Below are positions 26,282-35,880 of a DNA stretch of 64,000 nucleotides, piece by piece; the stretch's first letter is position 1, and every line of letters starts with the position of its first letter. The stretch is taken from the NCBI GenBank assembly GCA_044358815.1, contig JBIKNH010000001.1, forward strand, positions 8,438 through 72,437. Direction: 5' to 3'. The stretch is from JBAXSK01 sp044358815 (lineage in GTDB: Bacteria; Cyanobacteriota; Cyanobacteriia; Pseudanabaenales; Pseudanabaenaceae). Below the pieces are notes generated by a model, which was not told the origin of the DNA, did no database searches, and saw only the letters and a program-made list of their open reading frames with translations. Both the position numbers and the translations under genes were made by a program.

Positions 26282-27079
26282 TCATGATATAACCTCTGTA
26301 ATTTCTATCAAATCCCTCAAAAAATCTACGAAGGATTTAATAGCAGGAATCTGCTGCATAGTACTACCACTAATCCATTCGTTATCAGCAATGCTTACAG
26401 TGTTTGTTTTACCTGGCTTGAGGACACTTACCACCGTCGCTATGGTTGCTTTGTCCTTATCAAATCTCTTCCACTTTATCTCAGAGAACTGATTAATATA
26501 GTCTTTAGCTCTTTTCATATAGACTGGATAAGCAACCTCACCACACTCACAAAGCAATGTATCTAAGACTCCTTGATCTGAATTATTGGGTAGTATGTAT
26601 ATCCATAAATTGGGCGAACCTTTAACCACAGTACCAGCTTGATTAGGGAAATTGGGAAAATATTCTTTTAATTCATCACAATATTCTTTAGCTTTGTCAT
26701 TAGGAGTCTCTTTATCAGCATCAAGAATAATTCCAAACCCTGAAAAAGCTTCAGGATCAATATTAGATAAAGCATCACTTATATTTTGAAGAACGCTATT
26801 ATCTTCTCCAATCAAGTTCTGAAACAGATTACTACCTTCCCCGACATAGATAGCTACTGACAAATCATTAGTATTCAAAATTGTTGGCATATTTAGCCTT
26901 GTGTAATACTTTTTGGTCTTTTTAGGATTGTAAGTAGGCACAAGTGCTTGCCATAAGGATTCTAGTGGCTCTGTTTCCTGATTCCAAGGGGAAAATTTTA
27001 GGAACTCACGCAAAATTCTAGCGATAAAAGCTTGGTCATGGTTACCTTCAACGATTATCAAGACACATCGCCGATTCAT
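26282..27079 (-). CDS. TOPRIM-like nuclease, DUF3226 type
   Basis: A 265-residue protein with TOPRIM marks: E11 in IIVEGNHD, and the DxD pair D120/D122 in GIILDADKETPN. This is the DUF3226-like layout, related in fold to the nuclease half of OLD and to AriB of PARIS. Its ATG shares one base with the stop of the upstream ATPase (TAATG), giving strict coupling. A role as the ATPase-triggered nuclease or RNase of a two-gene defence pair is likely by family analogy. The substrate cannot be read from the sequence. Confidence 0.75.
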   Translation of the reverse strand: MNRRCVLIIVEGNHDQAFIARILREFLKFSPWNQETEPLESLWQALVPTYNPKKTKKYYTRLNMPTILNTNDLSVAIYVGEGSNLFQNLIGEDNSVLQNISDALSNIDPEAFSGFGIILDADKETPNDKAKEYCDELKEYFPNFPNQAGTVVKGSPNLWIYILPNNSDQGVLDTLLCECGEVAYPVYMKRAKDYINQFSEIKWKRFDKDKATIATVVSVLKPGKTNTVSIADNEWISGSTMQQIPAIKSFVDFLRDLIEITEVIS

Positions 27080-28209
27080 TAACGAACCTCCATACCCAAG
27101 TTTTCTCGGAGGCGTTTTAATCTACTCCAGTCATGCCTAACTACTTTCATTTGGTTTTCTTTGGGTTCAAGTCTATAAAGTACTAAATCTAATGATTCAT
27201 CATTGACGGCTAGTAAAGAATCTATGGCTTCTAAGCTATGGGTAGTTGCAAATATTTGTACATTCATTTCTTTGCTCCATTTCGATAACCATTGAAAAGA
27301 AGTTTGTAATGCTTCTGTATGAATTGTTGCTTCTAGTTCATCAATTAATAAAATTCCTCCTTTTACACTCGCAAGTTTTAGAGCAATATGAAGTAACCGC
27401 CGCACACCATCACCAAATAAACTTAGAGGAACAAGTCCAAGTTTTTTATGTTGAATGTAGATATTAATGCGAGATCCTGGAGGTATCAGAATTTCTATAT
27501 CTAAAATGTCTTGATCCATCTGATTAATTAAATCTAAAACATCAGATTTAAAATTATAAAGACTTGCTTCCGATAGCAGATGAATCTGACCTATATTCAA
27601 TCGATGTGATGTTGGTGTAACCGTAGATATAGGCAATTTAAATTCTTTTTTTGTGGACTTCTTAGACAGAAGGAAATCATTCTCCCAAAGTTGATATTTT
27701 TCAGAGAAAATCCGATCTTGCTCTGCAAATATTGTCAATTGACTACCATATAAATCAATTTGTAGTTCTAACCCTTTTCTTACTTCCTCTTCAAGAGACT
27801 GATCATCACCTTCACCATCATCAACCAAGGTATTCATGTGGACAAACTGTTGTTTTTTCTTAGGTGAAAACACCGCTTCAATACCTTCACATAAGGCTCT
27901 CAATTTCTTAATAGCAAAATTGCCATCGCTAGATATGGAGATACCGACCATATCCAATAATTCCTTATTAAAAAGCCACATTAGAGCTTCAATCGTTGGG
28001 ATGCGTGAGTCTTCCCTCTGTCTGGCAGCATTGATCCAGCTTTTTAAATCCGTCGGATCGCAATAGATTGATAAAGCTTCAAGAACACTAGTTTTACCCG
28101 AGTTATTAACACCAACAAGCAAATTAATTTGTCCGAGGTCTTTTAGCTCAAGCTCTTTTAAACCTCGGAACTGATGAATTGTGATATTAGATAGGTTTCT
28201 CGTGATCAT
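27079..28209 (-). CDS. AAA_15/OLD-like ATPase paired with the TOPRIM protein
   Basis: A 376-residue ATPase with Walker A GVNNSGKT (33-40), a signature-like LFGDGVRRLLHIALKLA near 265-285 and Walker B GGILLIDELEATIHTEA near 287-300. It starts with the usual IHQFRGLKELELKDLG strand set of OLD/RecF ATPases. With the overlapping DUF3226 gene it forms a split OLD-like module comparable in plan to AriA/AriB (PARIS), but I cannot say it is that system. It is the first gene of the island when read on the minus strand and is divergent from dnaK, with about 250 bases between them. Confidence 0.82.
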   Translation of the reverse strand: MITRNLSNITIHQFRGLKELELKDLGQINLLVGVNNSGKTSVLEALSIYCDPTDLKSWINAARQREDSRIPTIEALMWLFNKELLDMVGISISSDGNFAIKKLRALCEGIEAVFSPKKKQQFVHMNTLVDDGEGDDQSLEEEVRKGLELQIDLYGSQLTIFAEQDRIFSEKYQLWENDFLLSKKSTKKEFKLPISTVTPTSHRLNIGQIHLLSEASLYNFKSDVLDLINQMDQDILDIEILIPPGSRINIYIQHKKLGLVPLSLFGDGVRRLLHIALKLASVKGGILLIDELEATIHTEALQTSFQWLSKWSKEMNVQIFATTHSLEAIDSLLAVNDESLDLVLYRLEPKENQMKVVRHDWSRLKRLRENLGMEVR

Positions 28210-28456
28210 TATTTCATCTTAGCGTAGCCTGACTTTCCACAGTCAACAGCTTGGCAGAAAAACTAAAATCCAAACCCACATCCCCCCAAACCCTTACAGG
28301 ACACCCCCCAACCCCCCAACTCCCCGCAATGGTTCGGTAAACTCTACCTTTTCAGGTGTAGTACACCCTCTCTGTAGACGGGAAAAACTAGCTACTCTTA
28401 TTGCAGTTGGATTTAGTAAGTTTTAAGTTTTAAAACCTGTAGGAGTTGGAAGCCTT
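28210..28456. promoter_or_regulatory. Divergent promoter region of dnaK and the defence island
   Basis: A C-rich patch at 28278-28326 (iterated CCCCCAA) is followed by a small perfect palindrome GGTGT-AGT-ACACC at about 28354-28366. There is no CIRCE element (TTAGCACTC-N9-GAGTGCTAA), so HrcA control of dnaK is not indicated. The ribosome site for dnaK is TAGGAG, 11 bases before ATG. Confidence 0.45.
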
Positions 28457-30361
28457 ATGGCGAAAGTAGTTGGGATTGACTTAGGTACAACAAACTCGGT
28501 TGTTGCCGTCATGGAAGGGGGCAAGCCAACGGTGATTGCAAACGCCGAAGGCTTCCGCACTACCCCGTCAGTAGTGGCTTATGCCAAAAACGGCGATCGT
28601 TTGGTAGGACAAATCGCCAAGCGCCAAGCCGTGATGAATACGGACAACACATTTTATTCAGTAAAGCGGTTTATTGGTCGTCGTCATGATGAAGTGACCA
28701 ATGAAGCCATGCAAGTACCTTACAAAGTAGTTAACGTAGGTCAAAGCGTCCGCATTGAGTCCCCCGCCGCTGGTAAGCAGTTCGCCCCTGAAGAAATTTC
28801 TGCCCAAGTGTTGCGCAAGCTCAAAGAAGATGCCAGCAAATATCTCGGTGAAGATGTTACCCAAGCTGTGATTACGGTTCCGGCTTACTTCAACGATTCC
28901 CAGCGCCAAGCCACCAAAGACGCTGGTAAAATCGCCGGTCTAGAAGTATTGCGGATCATCAATGAACCCACTGCTGCTGCCTTAGCCTATGGTCTAGACA
29001 GCAAGCAAAACGAAACCATTTTGGTATTTGACCTTGGTGGTGGTACGTTCGACGTTTCTATTTTGGAAGTGGGGGACGGCGTATTTGAAGTATTGTCCAC
29101 CAGTGGCGATACTCACCTCGGTGGTGACGACTTCGATAAAAAGATTGTAGACTTCCTAGCCGCTGACTTCCAAAAGAAAGAAGGCATTGATCTACGTAAG
29201 GATAAGCAAGCCCTGCAACGCTTGACCGAAGCCGCTGAAAAAGCCAAGATTGAACTGTCCAGCGTTTCCCAAACAGAAATCAACCTGCCCTTCATTACCG
29301 CTGATGCCAACGGTCCCAAGCACCTAGAAATGAGCTTGACCCGTGCCAAGTTTGAAGAACTCTGCTCTGACTTGATTGATCGCTGTCGGATTCCTGTAGA
29401 AGCCGCAGTCCGTGATGCCAAACTGGACAAATCTAAGATTAGCGAAGTCGTATTGGTAGGTGGTTCCACTCGGATTCCCGCAGTCCAAGAACTGGTCCAC
29501 AAGATTTTGGATAAAGCCCCCAACCAAACCGTTAACCCTGATGAAGTGGTAGCAGTGGGTGCAGCGGTCCAAGCTGGTGTATTGGCTGGTGAAGTTACCA
29601 ATATTCTGCTTTTGGACGTAACCCCCTTGACCTTGGGCGTAGAAACCCTTGGCGGTGTGATGACTCCTATGATTCCCCGCAACACCACGGTTCCCACCAA
29701 GAAAACCGAAACCTTCTCTACCGCTGTCGATGGTCAAACCAATGTAGAAATTCACATTCTGCAAGGGGAACGGCAAATGTCCTCCGATAACAAGAGTTTG
29801 GGAACTTTCCGCTTAGATGGAATTCCTCCCGCTCCCCGTGGCGTGCCTCAAATCGAAGTTACTTTCGACATTGACGCTAACGGTATGTTGTCCGTCACAG
29901 CCAAAGACAAGGGCACGAACAAAGTCCAATCCTTGACGATCTCTGGTGCTTCTACCCTTGACAAGTCAGAAGTTGAGAAGATGGTCAAAGATGCGGAAAA
30001 CAATGCCGCTGAAGACAAGCTGAAGCGCGATCAAGTGGAAGCCAAGAACCAAGCTGATTCCTTGACCTACCAAGCTGAAAAGCAGATTAAGGATTTGGGC
30101 GACAAGGTTCCTGCTGCCGACAAGACCAAGATCGAAGGTTTAATCAAAGACCTGCGTGAAGCCGTTAACAAGGAAGATCACGACAAGATCAAGTCTGGTA
30201 CGGAAGAACTGAAGCAAGCTCTCTATGCCTTGAGTACTTCTGTTTATCAACAAGGTGGCGGTGCTGAAGGCGGTCCTGAAGCCCCTGGCACTGACTCTAC
30301 CCGCGATGCCGCCAGCAACGATGATGATGTAATTGATGCTGACTTTACCGAATCGAAATAG
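28457..30361 (+). CDS. dnaK: Chaperone DnaK (DnaK2-type)
   Basis: Hsp70 chaperone that binds exposed hydrophobic segments in an ATP-dependent cycle with DnaJ and GrpE. The 634 residues match the family in length. The ATPase domain opens with VVGIDLGTTNSVVAV, shows INEPTAAALAYGL and the FDLGGGTFDVSIL loop, and the linker is DVTPLTLGVETLGG. The substrate domain and helical lid follow, and the tail DDDVIDADFTE is the usual acidic end. The size and tail agree with the essential cyanobacterial DnaK2. No dnaJ or grpE is adjacent. Confidence 0.97.
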   Translation: MAKVVGIDLGTTNSVVAVMEGGKPTVIANAEGFRTTPSVVAYAKNGDRLVGQIAKRQAVMNTDNTFYSVKRFIGRRHDEVTNEAMQVPYKVVNVGQSVRIESPAAGKQFAPEEISAQVLRKLKEDASKYLGEDVTQAVITVPAYFNDSQRQATKDAGKIAGLEVLRIINEPTAAALAYGLDSKQNETILVFDLGGGTFDVSILEVGDGVFEVLSTSGDTHLGGDDFDKKIVDFLAADFQKKEGIDLRKDKQALQRLTEAAEKAKIELSSVSQTEINLPFITADANGPKHLEMSLTRAKFEELCSDLIDRCRIPVEAAVRDAKLDKSKISEVVLVGGSTRIPAVQELVHKILDKAPNQTVNPDEVVAVGAAVQAGVLAGEVTNILLLDVTPLTLGVETLGGVMTPMIPRNTTVPTKKTETFSTAVDGQTNVEIHILQGERQMSSDNKSLGTFRLDGIPPAPRGVPQIEVTFDIDANGMLSVTAKDKGTNKVQSLTISGASTLDKSEVEKMVKDAENNAAEDKLKRDQVEAKNQADSLTYQAEKQIKDLGDKVPAADKTKIEGLIKDLREAVNKEDHDKIKSGTEELKQALYALSTSVYQQGGGAEGGPEAPGTDSTRDAASNDDDVIDADFTESK

Positions 30362-30420
30362 TCAGTAACTAATTAACCTGACTTTTATTAAATAGTTCTT
30401 CAATGGCTATTTGATAGCTA

Positions 30421-30463
30421 AAAAATGGCTGGAGTGGTAATAAATCCCTCCAGTCATTTTTTA
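30421..30463 (+). terminator. Terminator after dnaK
   Basis: The stem AAAATGGCTGGAG (30422-30434) pairs with CTCCAGTCATTTT (30448-30460) with one wobble, and T residues follow. It is placed about 60 bases after the dnaK stop. Confidence 0.85.
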
Positions 30464-30559
30464 TTATTTTGATGATTTGGGTTTACCGCTTATTCTGGAC
30501 CAAATTAATTAAAGTGATACGATATTGAATATGTGTTGCTTTTGCTTAATTTCCGGTTC

Positions 30560-31648
30560 ATGGTTCAAACTCCCGTCAATCCCCACACGATCCCTTCGTC
30601 AACCCATCAGTTTACTCAACTACAGGTTTTAGATCAAATTCCTGACGGCTTGCTAGATTTAGAGCCGCATCAATTAGCCGATTTTCTGAGGCAACCTACT
30701 CTAATTCATTTATCAGGTTTGCAAGATCCGCCCCTGTTTGTTTCAGTTTTACTCCACGGCAACGAAACCACAGGCTGGCTGGCAATGCGTGAATTGTTGC
30801 GCAAATATCAAGATGCACCATTACCCCGTTCTCTTTCGCTCTTCATTGGGAATATCAGTGCTGCACGGTGTGGACTGAGGCATTTTCCGGATCAGCCGGA
30901 CTATAATCGCATTTGGGCAGGTGATGCCAATAGCACCAGTTTAGAAGAACAAATGGCGCAACGAGTAATTGCAGAAATGCAACAACGGGGTGTTTTTGCT
31001 AGCATTGATATTCACAATAATACGGGACGAAATCCTCACTATGGCTGTATTACACGCTTAGATTCCCAATCCCTTTTCCTTGCTAAATCCTTCGCACCAG
31101 TGGCAGTTTATTACACCGCGCCCACAACCACCCAAGCCTATGCGTTCGCTAAATTATGTCCTGCGATAATTCTGGAATCAGGACAACCGAATTTACCCGA
31201 TGGTACAGCCCACGCTTTAGAATTTGTGGAACAATTTCTCCATTTAACAGAAATTCCCTGCCAACCAATGACAGACCTAGCGCTATTTCATACGGTGGCA
31301 ATCCTCAAAGTACCTGAGGTAGTAACTTTCGAGTTTGGAAATAACGACGAGGAATCAGCAGTAAATCTACGGTTTCCAGAAGAAATGGATCACATGAATT
31401 TCTGTGAATTAGCCGCAGGAACGGTTGTAGCCCATATAGAAAATGAAACCGAGCAGGAATCTAATTGTTTATCATTACCTCTGATAGCTTGGGATGAATC
31501 TGGACAGGATCAGACGGAGCGGTTTCTAACTAGAGTTGGCAATCAAATTCAGTTACGGCAAAACCTTATGCCTGCCATGATTACCCTCAATTGCGAAATT
31601 GTCCGTAGTGATTGTCTGTGTTATTTGATGGAACGATATCCGGTCTGA
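30560..31648 (+). CDS. M14/aspartoacylase-like zinc hydrolase
   Basis: A 362-residue protein of the succinylglutamate desuccinylase/aspartoacylase (M14-related) superfamily. Zinc ligand motifs are visible as VLLHGNETTG (HxxE) and SIDIHNNTG (second His), with the intervening FIGNISAARCG block that positions substrate. ATG 30560 is preferred over TTG 30533, as the added residues would be an unlikely short hydrophobic run. There is no signal peptide, so it is cytosolic. The natural substrate (acyl-amino acid or peptide) cannot be told. It stands alone between dnaK and the VIT-VWA gene. Confidence 0.8.
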   Translation: MVQTPVNPHTIPSSTHQFTQLQVLDQIPDGLLDLEPHQLADFLRQPTLIHLSGLQDPPLFVSVLLHGNETTGWLAMRELLRKYQDAPLPRSLSLFIGNISAARCGLRHFPDQPDYNRIWAGDANSTSLEEQMAQRVIAEMQQRGVFASIDIHNNTGRNPHYGCITRLDSQSLFLAKSFAPVAVYYTAPTTTQAYAFAKLCPAIILESGQPNLPDGTAHALEFVEQFLHLTEIPCQPMTDLALFHTVAILKVPEVVTFEFGNNDEESAVNLRFPEEMDHMNFCELAAGTVVAHIENETEQESNCLSLPLIAWDESGQDQTERFLTRVGNQIQLRQNLMPAMITLNCEIVRSDCLCYLMERYPV

Positions 31649-31807
31649 GCAATATAAAAGAATCATCCTAAAAATAGCAGCGCTCAACGTGGAAAACGTC
31701 AGCCCGTGTAGCGTTACAATTTTCGTAACCGCCAGATCCTCAGCCCCAAGGTGTGGGAATGTTAATAGTATATTCCCGTAGTCCGCAGTGGTAGAGGTAT
31801 TTCAGTC

Positions 31808-34369
31808 ATGGCACCCTTAAATCATTCCCAAACTAAAAAAACTCAAAATAGGATTTGGACTCGCGCGGCGCTTTATTTGATTCCTTTGACATTTATTTTG
31901 ACTGGTGTGACCTATTCAGCCCTGAATAAACCTCGCAGTTCCGAAGCCAGACCCATGACTCAGGCAATTCTTCCCACTGGCGTGATCGAACCCAGTCGCG
32001 ATGCAGTGTCTATACCCGTCAAAGAGCGCCCCCCCGCTGGACTCTATACCCAAACCCCAGAACGCCAAGCCTTTACCCTGACCCACACCGATGTTAAAGG
32101 GAAAGTAGACGGAAATATTGCGCGGGTTTCTGTAACCCAGAAATTTACGAATCCCTTCGATAAGCCCCTTGAAGCCGTTTATGTATTTCCTTTGCCCGAC
32201 GAGGCAGCGGTGGATGATTTAGAAATTAAGATCGGGGATCGGATTATCAAAGGGAATATCAAACGCCGTGAAGAAGCCAAAGCCGCCTATGAACAAGCCA
32301 GACAGGAAGGACGAACCGCTGCCCTACTAGAACAAGAACGAGATAATATTTTCACTCAATCCTTGGCAAATATCCGCCCCAAAGAAACCATTGAGGTGAC
32401 AATTCGTTATACCGACAGCCTCAAATTTGAAGCAGGAAATTATGAATTTGTTTTCCCGATGGTGGTGGGACCACGGTATATTTCCCGTCGCCCTGAAAAT
32501 CGGATTTCTGATGCCAACCGGATTACACCACCGTTGACACCACCAGAAACCCGCTCCGGTCAAGATATTTCCGTAGATTTGCGGATTGATGCTGGGGTTC
32601 CCATTCAGCGACTCGTTTCTACTTCCCATCGGTTGGTTCTTGCCACAGAAGGCAATACCGCAGCGGTAAAAATTGCTCCCGATGATAACATTCCTAATAA
32701 AGATTTAGTTGTCCGTTATCAGGTAAGCAACAATAGGGAACAATCTACGATCTTAACCACCAACAGCCCTCAGGGGGGACATTTCGCCACCTATGTAATT
32801 CCAGCAGTCACCTATCGCCCTAACGAAATTGTTCCTAAAGATGTGGTCTTTTTGATGGATACTTCCGGTTCCCAATCCGGTGATCCTCTGGTTAAGTCGC
32901 AGGAGTTGATGCGTCGTTTTATCGCTGGCTTAAACCCTGATGACACATTCACAATCATTGATTTTGCCAATACCGCGACTTATCTTTCCCCCGTACCATT
33001 ACGGAATAACGAAATTAATCGCCGCCTTGCCTATGACTATATCAATCGCCTCAATGCCAATGGTGGCACGGAATTAATGAATGGAATTAACGCTGTGATG
33101 AAGTTTCCCCCTGCACCCGATGGTCGGATTCGCAGTGTGGTTCTGATCACCGATGGATATATTGGTAACGATCAGCAGGTAATCGCTGAAGTCCAGAAAC
33201 AACTCAAAAAAGGGAACCGTCTTTATGCTTTTGGGGTTGGTAGTTCCGTGAATCGGTATTTATTGAATCGTTTAGCGGAAGTCGGACGGGGCACAGTACA
33301 GGTGGTGCGCCAAGATGAACCCACCGCTGAAGTTGCCGAGAAGTTTTTCCGCCAAATCAATCAGCCCGTTTTAATCAATGTGAAAGTAACTTGGGAAGGC
33401 GAAGGACCTGCACCGGAAATCTATCCGCAAATCATGCCAGATTTATTTGCTCAACAGCCTTTAGTGATTTATGGACGGAAGGAAGATCGGGCTAGTGGTA
33501 CGTTGCGGATTACAGGACAAATGGCGAATGGCGAACGTTACGAACAACGTCTACCGGTCAATTTCAAAGATGACAGTGCTGGAAATAATCTCGGTATTGC
33601 TCAATTGTGGGGTAGAGCGAAGATTAAAGATTTGAGCAATCAGATTTTAGCGATGGAAAGTAAATCCATTGTGGAACTAATTACCAAAACTGCCCTAGAT
33701 TATCGCCTGCTGTCAGCTTATACGGCATTTATCGCCATTAGCGAAGAAGTGCGGGTGAATCCTAATGGCGAACGGATTCGCGTTCAAGTCCCTGTGGAAC
33801 TACCCCAAGGGGTACGCTATGACGGCATTATGGGTGGAACTACGGCAGAGTCAGTCCAACGTACCACAGGATTAGCGGCTCCGGCTCCTTTACCAATGGC
33901 TCCTCGTCCCTATATTGCGAATCAACAGCCGAGTAGCAGTGGTGATGTCACTGGGAATAGCAATGCAGCGGCTCCTTCCGGTAGAAGTGCCCCCCGTATG
34001 AGAGGGACTAATCAGCCAACTTCTACTCAATCATCCGTAGCCGATAAGAAAGATGCTGCTTTAGCACCGACAACACTTCGAGTCACTAAGGTGTCAGGGA
34101 ACTTGAACAGTGCGGAATTAGCGGCTCTACAGGCAAAATTAAATGCTGATCTGCAACAGTCACCCCTCAGTGGGAACTATCGCAACCTCCGAGGTAAAGT
34201 AGCGTTTGATCTCACCCTCGTTAACGGTTCCGTAACTCAAGTAATTTGGGATGATACCGCTTCTGATCTAAAAGATAACAACTTGTTACAGGAATTGCGG
34301 ACATGGTTACTCAACTGGCAGGAAGGCAGTAGTAATGGCAAACTACAGGTGATTATTGAAGTCAATTAG
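31808..34369 (+). CDS. VIT and von Willebrand A domain envelope protein
   Basis: An 853-residue protein. An N-terminal signal anchor at about 15-38 is followed by a VIT domain (about 65-200, with the block FPLPDEAAVDDLEI), then a VWA domain near 345-520 whose metal site is DTSGSQS, then a linker rich in Pro, Ser and Thr. The C-terminal 100 residues resemble the TonB/AgmX-type domain (ending with LRTWLLNWQ and a beta strand). VIT-VWA proteins are exported adhesion or assembly factors, sometimes sortase-linked; here there is no LPxTG tail. The C-terminal domain hints at contact with envelope partners. Confidence 0.85.
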   Translation: MAPLNHSQTKKTQNRIWTRAALYLIPLTFILTGVTYSALNKPRSSEARPMTQAILPTGVIEPSRDAVSIPVKERPPAGLYTQTPERQAFTLTHTDVKGKVDGNIARVSVTQKFTNPFDKPLEAVYVFPLPDEAAVDDLEIKIGDRIIKGNIKRREEAKAAYEQARQEGRTAALLEQERDNIFTQSLANIRPKETIEVTIRYTDSLKFEAGNYEFVFPMVVGPRYISRRPENRISDANRITPPLTPPETRSGQDISVDLRIDAGVPIQRLVSTSHRLVLATEGNTAAVKIAPDDNIPNKDLVVRYQVSNNREQSTILTTNSPQGGHFATYVIPAVTYRPNEIVPKDVVFLMDTSGSQSGDPLVKSQELMRRFIAGLNPDDTFTIIDFANTATYLSPVPLRNNEINRRLAYDYINRLNANGGTELMNGINAVMKFPPAPDGRIRSVVLITDGYIGNDQQVIAEVQKQLKKGNRLYAFGVGSSVNRYLLNRLAEVGRGTVQVVRQDEPTAEVAEKFFRQINQPVLINVKVTWEGEGPAPEIYPQIMPDLFAQQPLVIYGRKEDRASGTLRITGQMANGERYEQRLPVNFKDDSAGNNLGIAQLWGRAKIKDLSNQILAMESKSIVELITKTALDYRLLSAYTAFIAISEEVRVNPNGERIRVQVPVELPQGVRYDGIMGGTTAESVQRTTGLAAPAPLPMAPRPYIANQQPSSSGDVTGNSNAAAPSGRSAPRMRGTNQPTSTQSSVADKKDAALAPTTLRVTKVSGNLNSAELAALQAKLNADLQQSPLSGNYRNLRGKVAFDLTLVNGSVTQVIWDDTASDLKDNNLLQELRTWLLNWQEGSSNGKLQVIIEVN

Positions 34370-34410
34370 ATTTTCTAATTAGATTCTAATTAGATTTCAG
34401 TTAGATTCTG
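34365..34410. repeat. Tandem TTAGATTCTAA-type repeat overlapping a stop codon
   Basis: Short units AATTAGATT(TT)CT are iterated about four times from the last codons of the VIT-VWA gene into the spacer. The TAG stop lies within the first unit. Confidence 0.5.
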
Positions 34411-34694
34411 ATCTTGACGGTACTTCTATAATCTGATCAATAATTTAATCAATCATCGCTCCTTGATCTCTTTGCAATTTTTGCTAGAGTTCGAGGGGCG
34501 ACGGCTGTTAATCCTGTAAAAATAAGCATCTGCGCTATTTAGCTGGATCTGCCTAAGCATAAATATCTAAACTTTATACTTAGACTTAAGATACTGAAAA
34601 TCTCCAAATTTAGAGGCTACAATATAGGCTCAAAGTATCCACTAAATCAGTCTATGGTTTTAATCAGTACAGACTGACTATTGAACCAAAAGTG
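34411..34694. other. Spacer between VIT-VWA and TPR protein genes
   Basis: AT-rich with no ORF of note. It should contain the promoter of the gene at 34695; no definite boxes were picked. Confidence 0.4.
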
Positions 34695-35813
34695 ATGAAG
34701 CCGAGAAATTTATTTGGAAATTTACTTATGTTTTCTCAATCTGTCTTCCCTAAAATTGCTAAGCCGCACGTTCCGTTACGGTTGCGTCATCTTATCCAGC
34801 ACAGTGTAGTTTTAGGTTTAGCCTTAGGATTAAATTTAGGTAAAGACGTTAGACCAGTTACAGCGGACATTATGCCCAATGTGCCCAATTCAGGAAGTAA
34901 TAGTGTGAGTAGCAGTACAGAAAAGCAAGAATTAGATCCTTCCTGTATTAGCTTACCGACCTATGGTGCGGATAGTTTACGCCTGATTTTTCGAGGTGAT
35001 GACGAGAAATCCTTTGCTTTTCTAGCCGGATACCGAGGCGGCAGTCTCTTGTGGCAGCGGCGGTTCCCTTGGAATGAGAATGCTGGATTTCTAAATCCCG
35101 CCAAAACCGAGACCCAGTGCTACGAAAGTCAAATTAAAATTACTTCTCAATTACCATTTGCAGCTATGTCTGCGGTGCAGGTGTTCAGGTGGCAAGATCA
35201 GGAACTAAACTTGATTTCTACCCAAACCATTGATCCTTCCGCTGAAAATATCGAAAATCTGATTCGTTTAGCCGAAACTGGTGATGCCGCAAGTTTAGAA
35301 CGCAATACCGAATCTAACCGATGGATTTTTTATCCTGCGCGATATATTACCGCCGAAAAAATGACCGAAGCTATTGAACGGGGACGCAAAGCCGCATGGG
35401 CAGAATATGGCAGTGGGAATGTCAGAGGTGCCGCCCAAAGATTAGAACTCATGTTTAACTTGACGGTACGTTTAGCGGAAGTGGTCGCCGCCCAAGGTGA
35501 TGGTACAGGTGTGAACCAGTGGCTAAGTACGTGGCGCAAGATGGAAATGCCCACCACTGCCTATGTTTCCGCCTTAGCAGACTATGGTTATTTTCTCTAT
35601 GACGGGGGACAAAATAAACCTGCGATTACAATTTTTCGGCGCTTGCTACGGCTTGACCCTGAGCAAACTCTCCTATATTTAAGGTTAGCTGATGCTCTGT
35701 GGCGCACCCAGCAAATTGAAAGCGCTCAACAAAATTATCAAATCTTTGCGGAACGAATGCGACGGGAAAACCGCTCTAGGGAGATTCCTAAGCGGGTTTT
35801 GGAGCGTCAATAA
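34695..35813 (+). CDS. Exported TPR-containing protein of unknown function
   Basis: A 372-residue protein. ATG 34695 is preferred over the adjoining GTG 34692. A long N-terminus with a hydrophobic run (about 35-50, VVLGLALGLNLG) suggests an export signal. The middle part (about 80-165) looks like a beta domain with two Cys, similar in plan to the DUF928-like segments of cyanobacterial exported proteins. The C-terminal third has two or three TPR-like helix pairs (GGQNKPAITIFRRLLRLDP, LLYLRLADALW). No catalytic motif is seen. Cyanobacteria have many such genes; some lie beside CHAT or envelope proteins. Confidence 0.6.
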   Translation: MKPRNLFGNLLMFSQSVFPKIAKPHVPLRLRHLIQHSVVLGLALGLNLGKDVRPVTADIMPNVPNSGSNSVSSSTEKQELDPSCISLPTYGADSLRLIFRGDDEKSFAFLAGYRGGSLLWQRRFPWNENAGFLNPAKTETQCYESQIKITSQLPFAAMSAVQVFRWQDQELNLISTQTIDPSAENIENLIRLAETGDAASLERNTESNRWIFYPARYITAEKMTEAIERGRKAAWAEYGSGNVRGAAQRLELMFNLTVRLAEVVAAQGDGTGVNQWLSTWRKMEMPTTAYVSALADYGYFLYDGGQNKPAITIFRRLLRLDPEQTLLYLRLADALWRTQQIESAQQNYQIFAERMRRENRSREIPKRVLERQ

Positions 35814-35880
35814 TTTAAAGGGAATGCATAGGAATAAATCTTGCCCTCACCCCCCAACCCCCTCTCCCACTAAGGGAGAA

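Noticed and set aside
28210..28456. Possible CIRCE element before dnaK
   Set aside because: No TTAGCACTC-N9-GAGTGCTAA arrangement is present; only a 5-base palindrome with a 3-base centre.
31649..31807. Possible tRNA or riboswitch between the aspartoacylase-like and VIT-VWA genes
   Set aside because: No T-loop GTTCRA motif or cloverleaf arms and no riboswitch core I can name; only short G/C patches.
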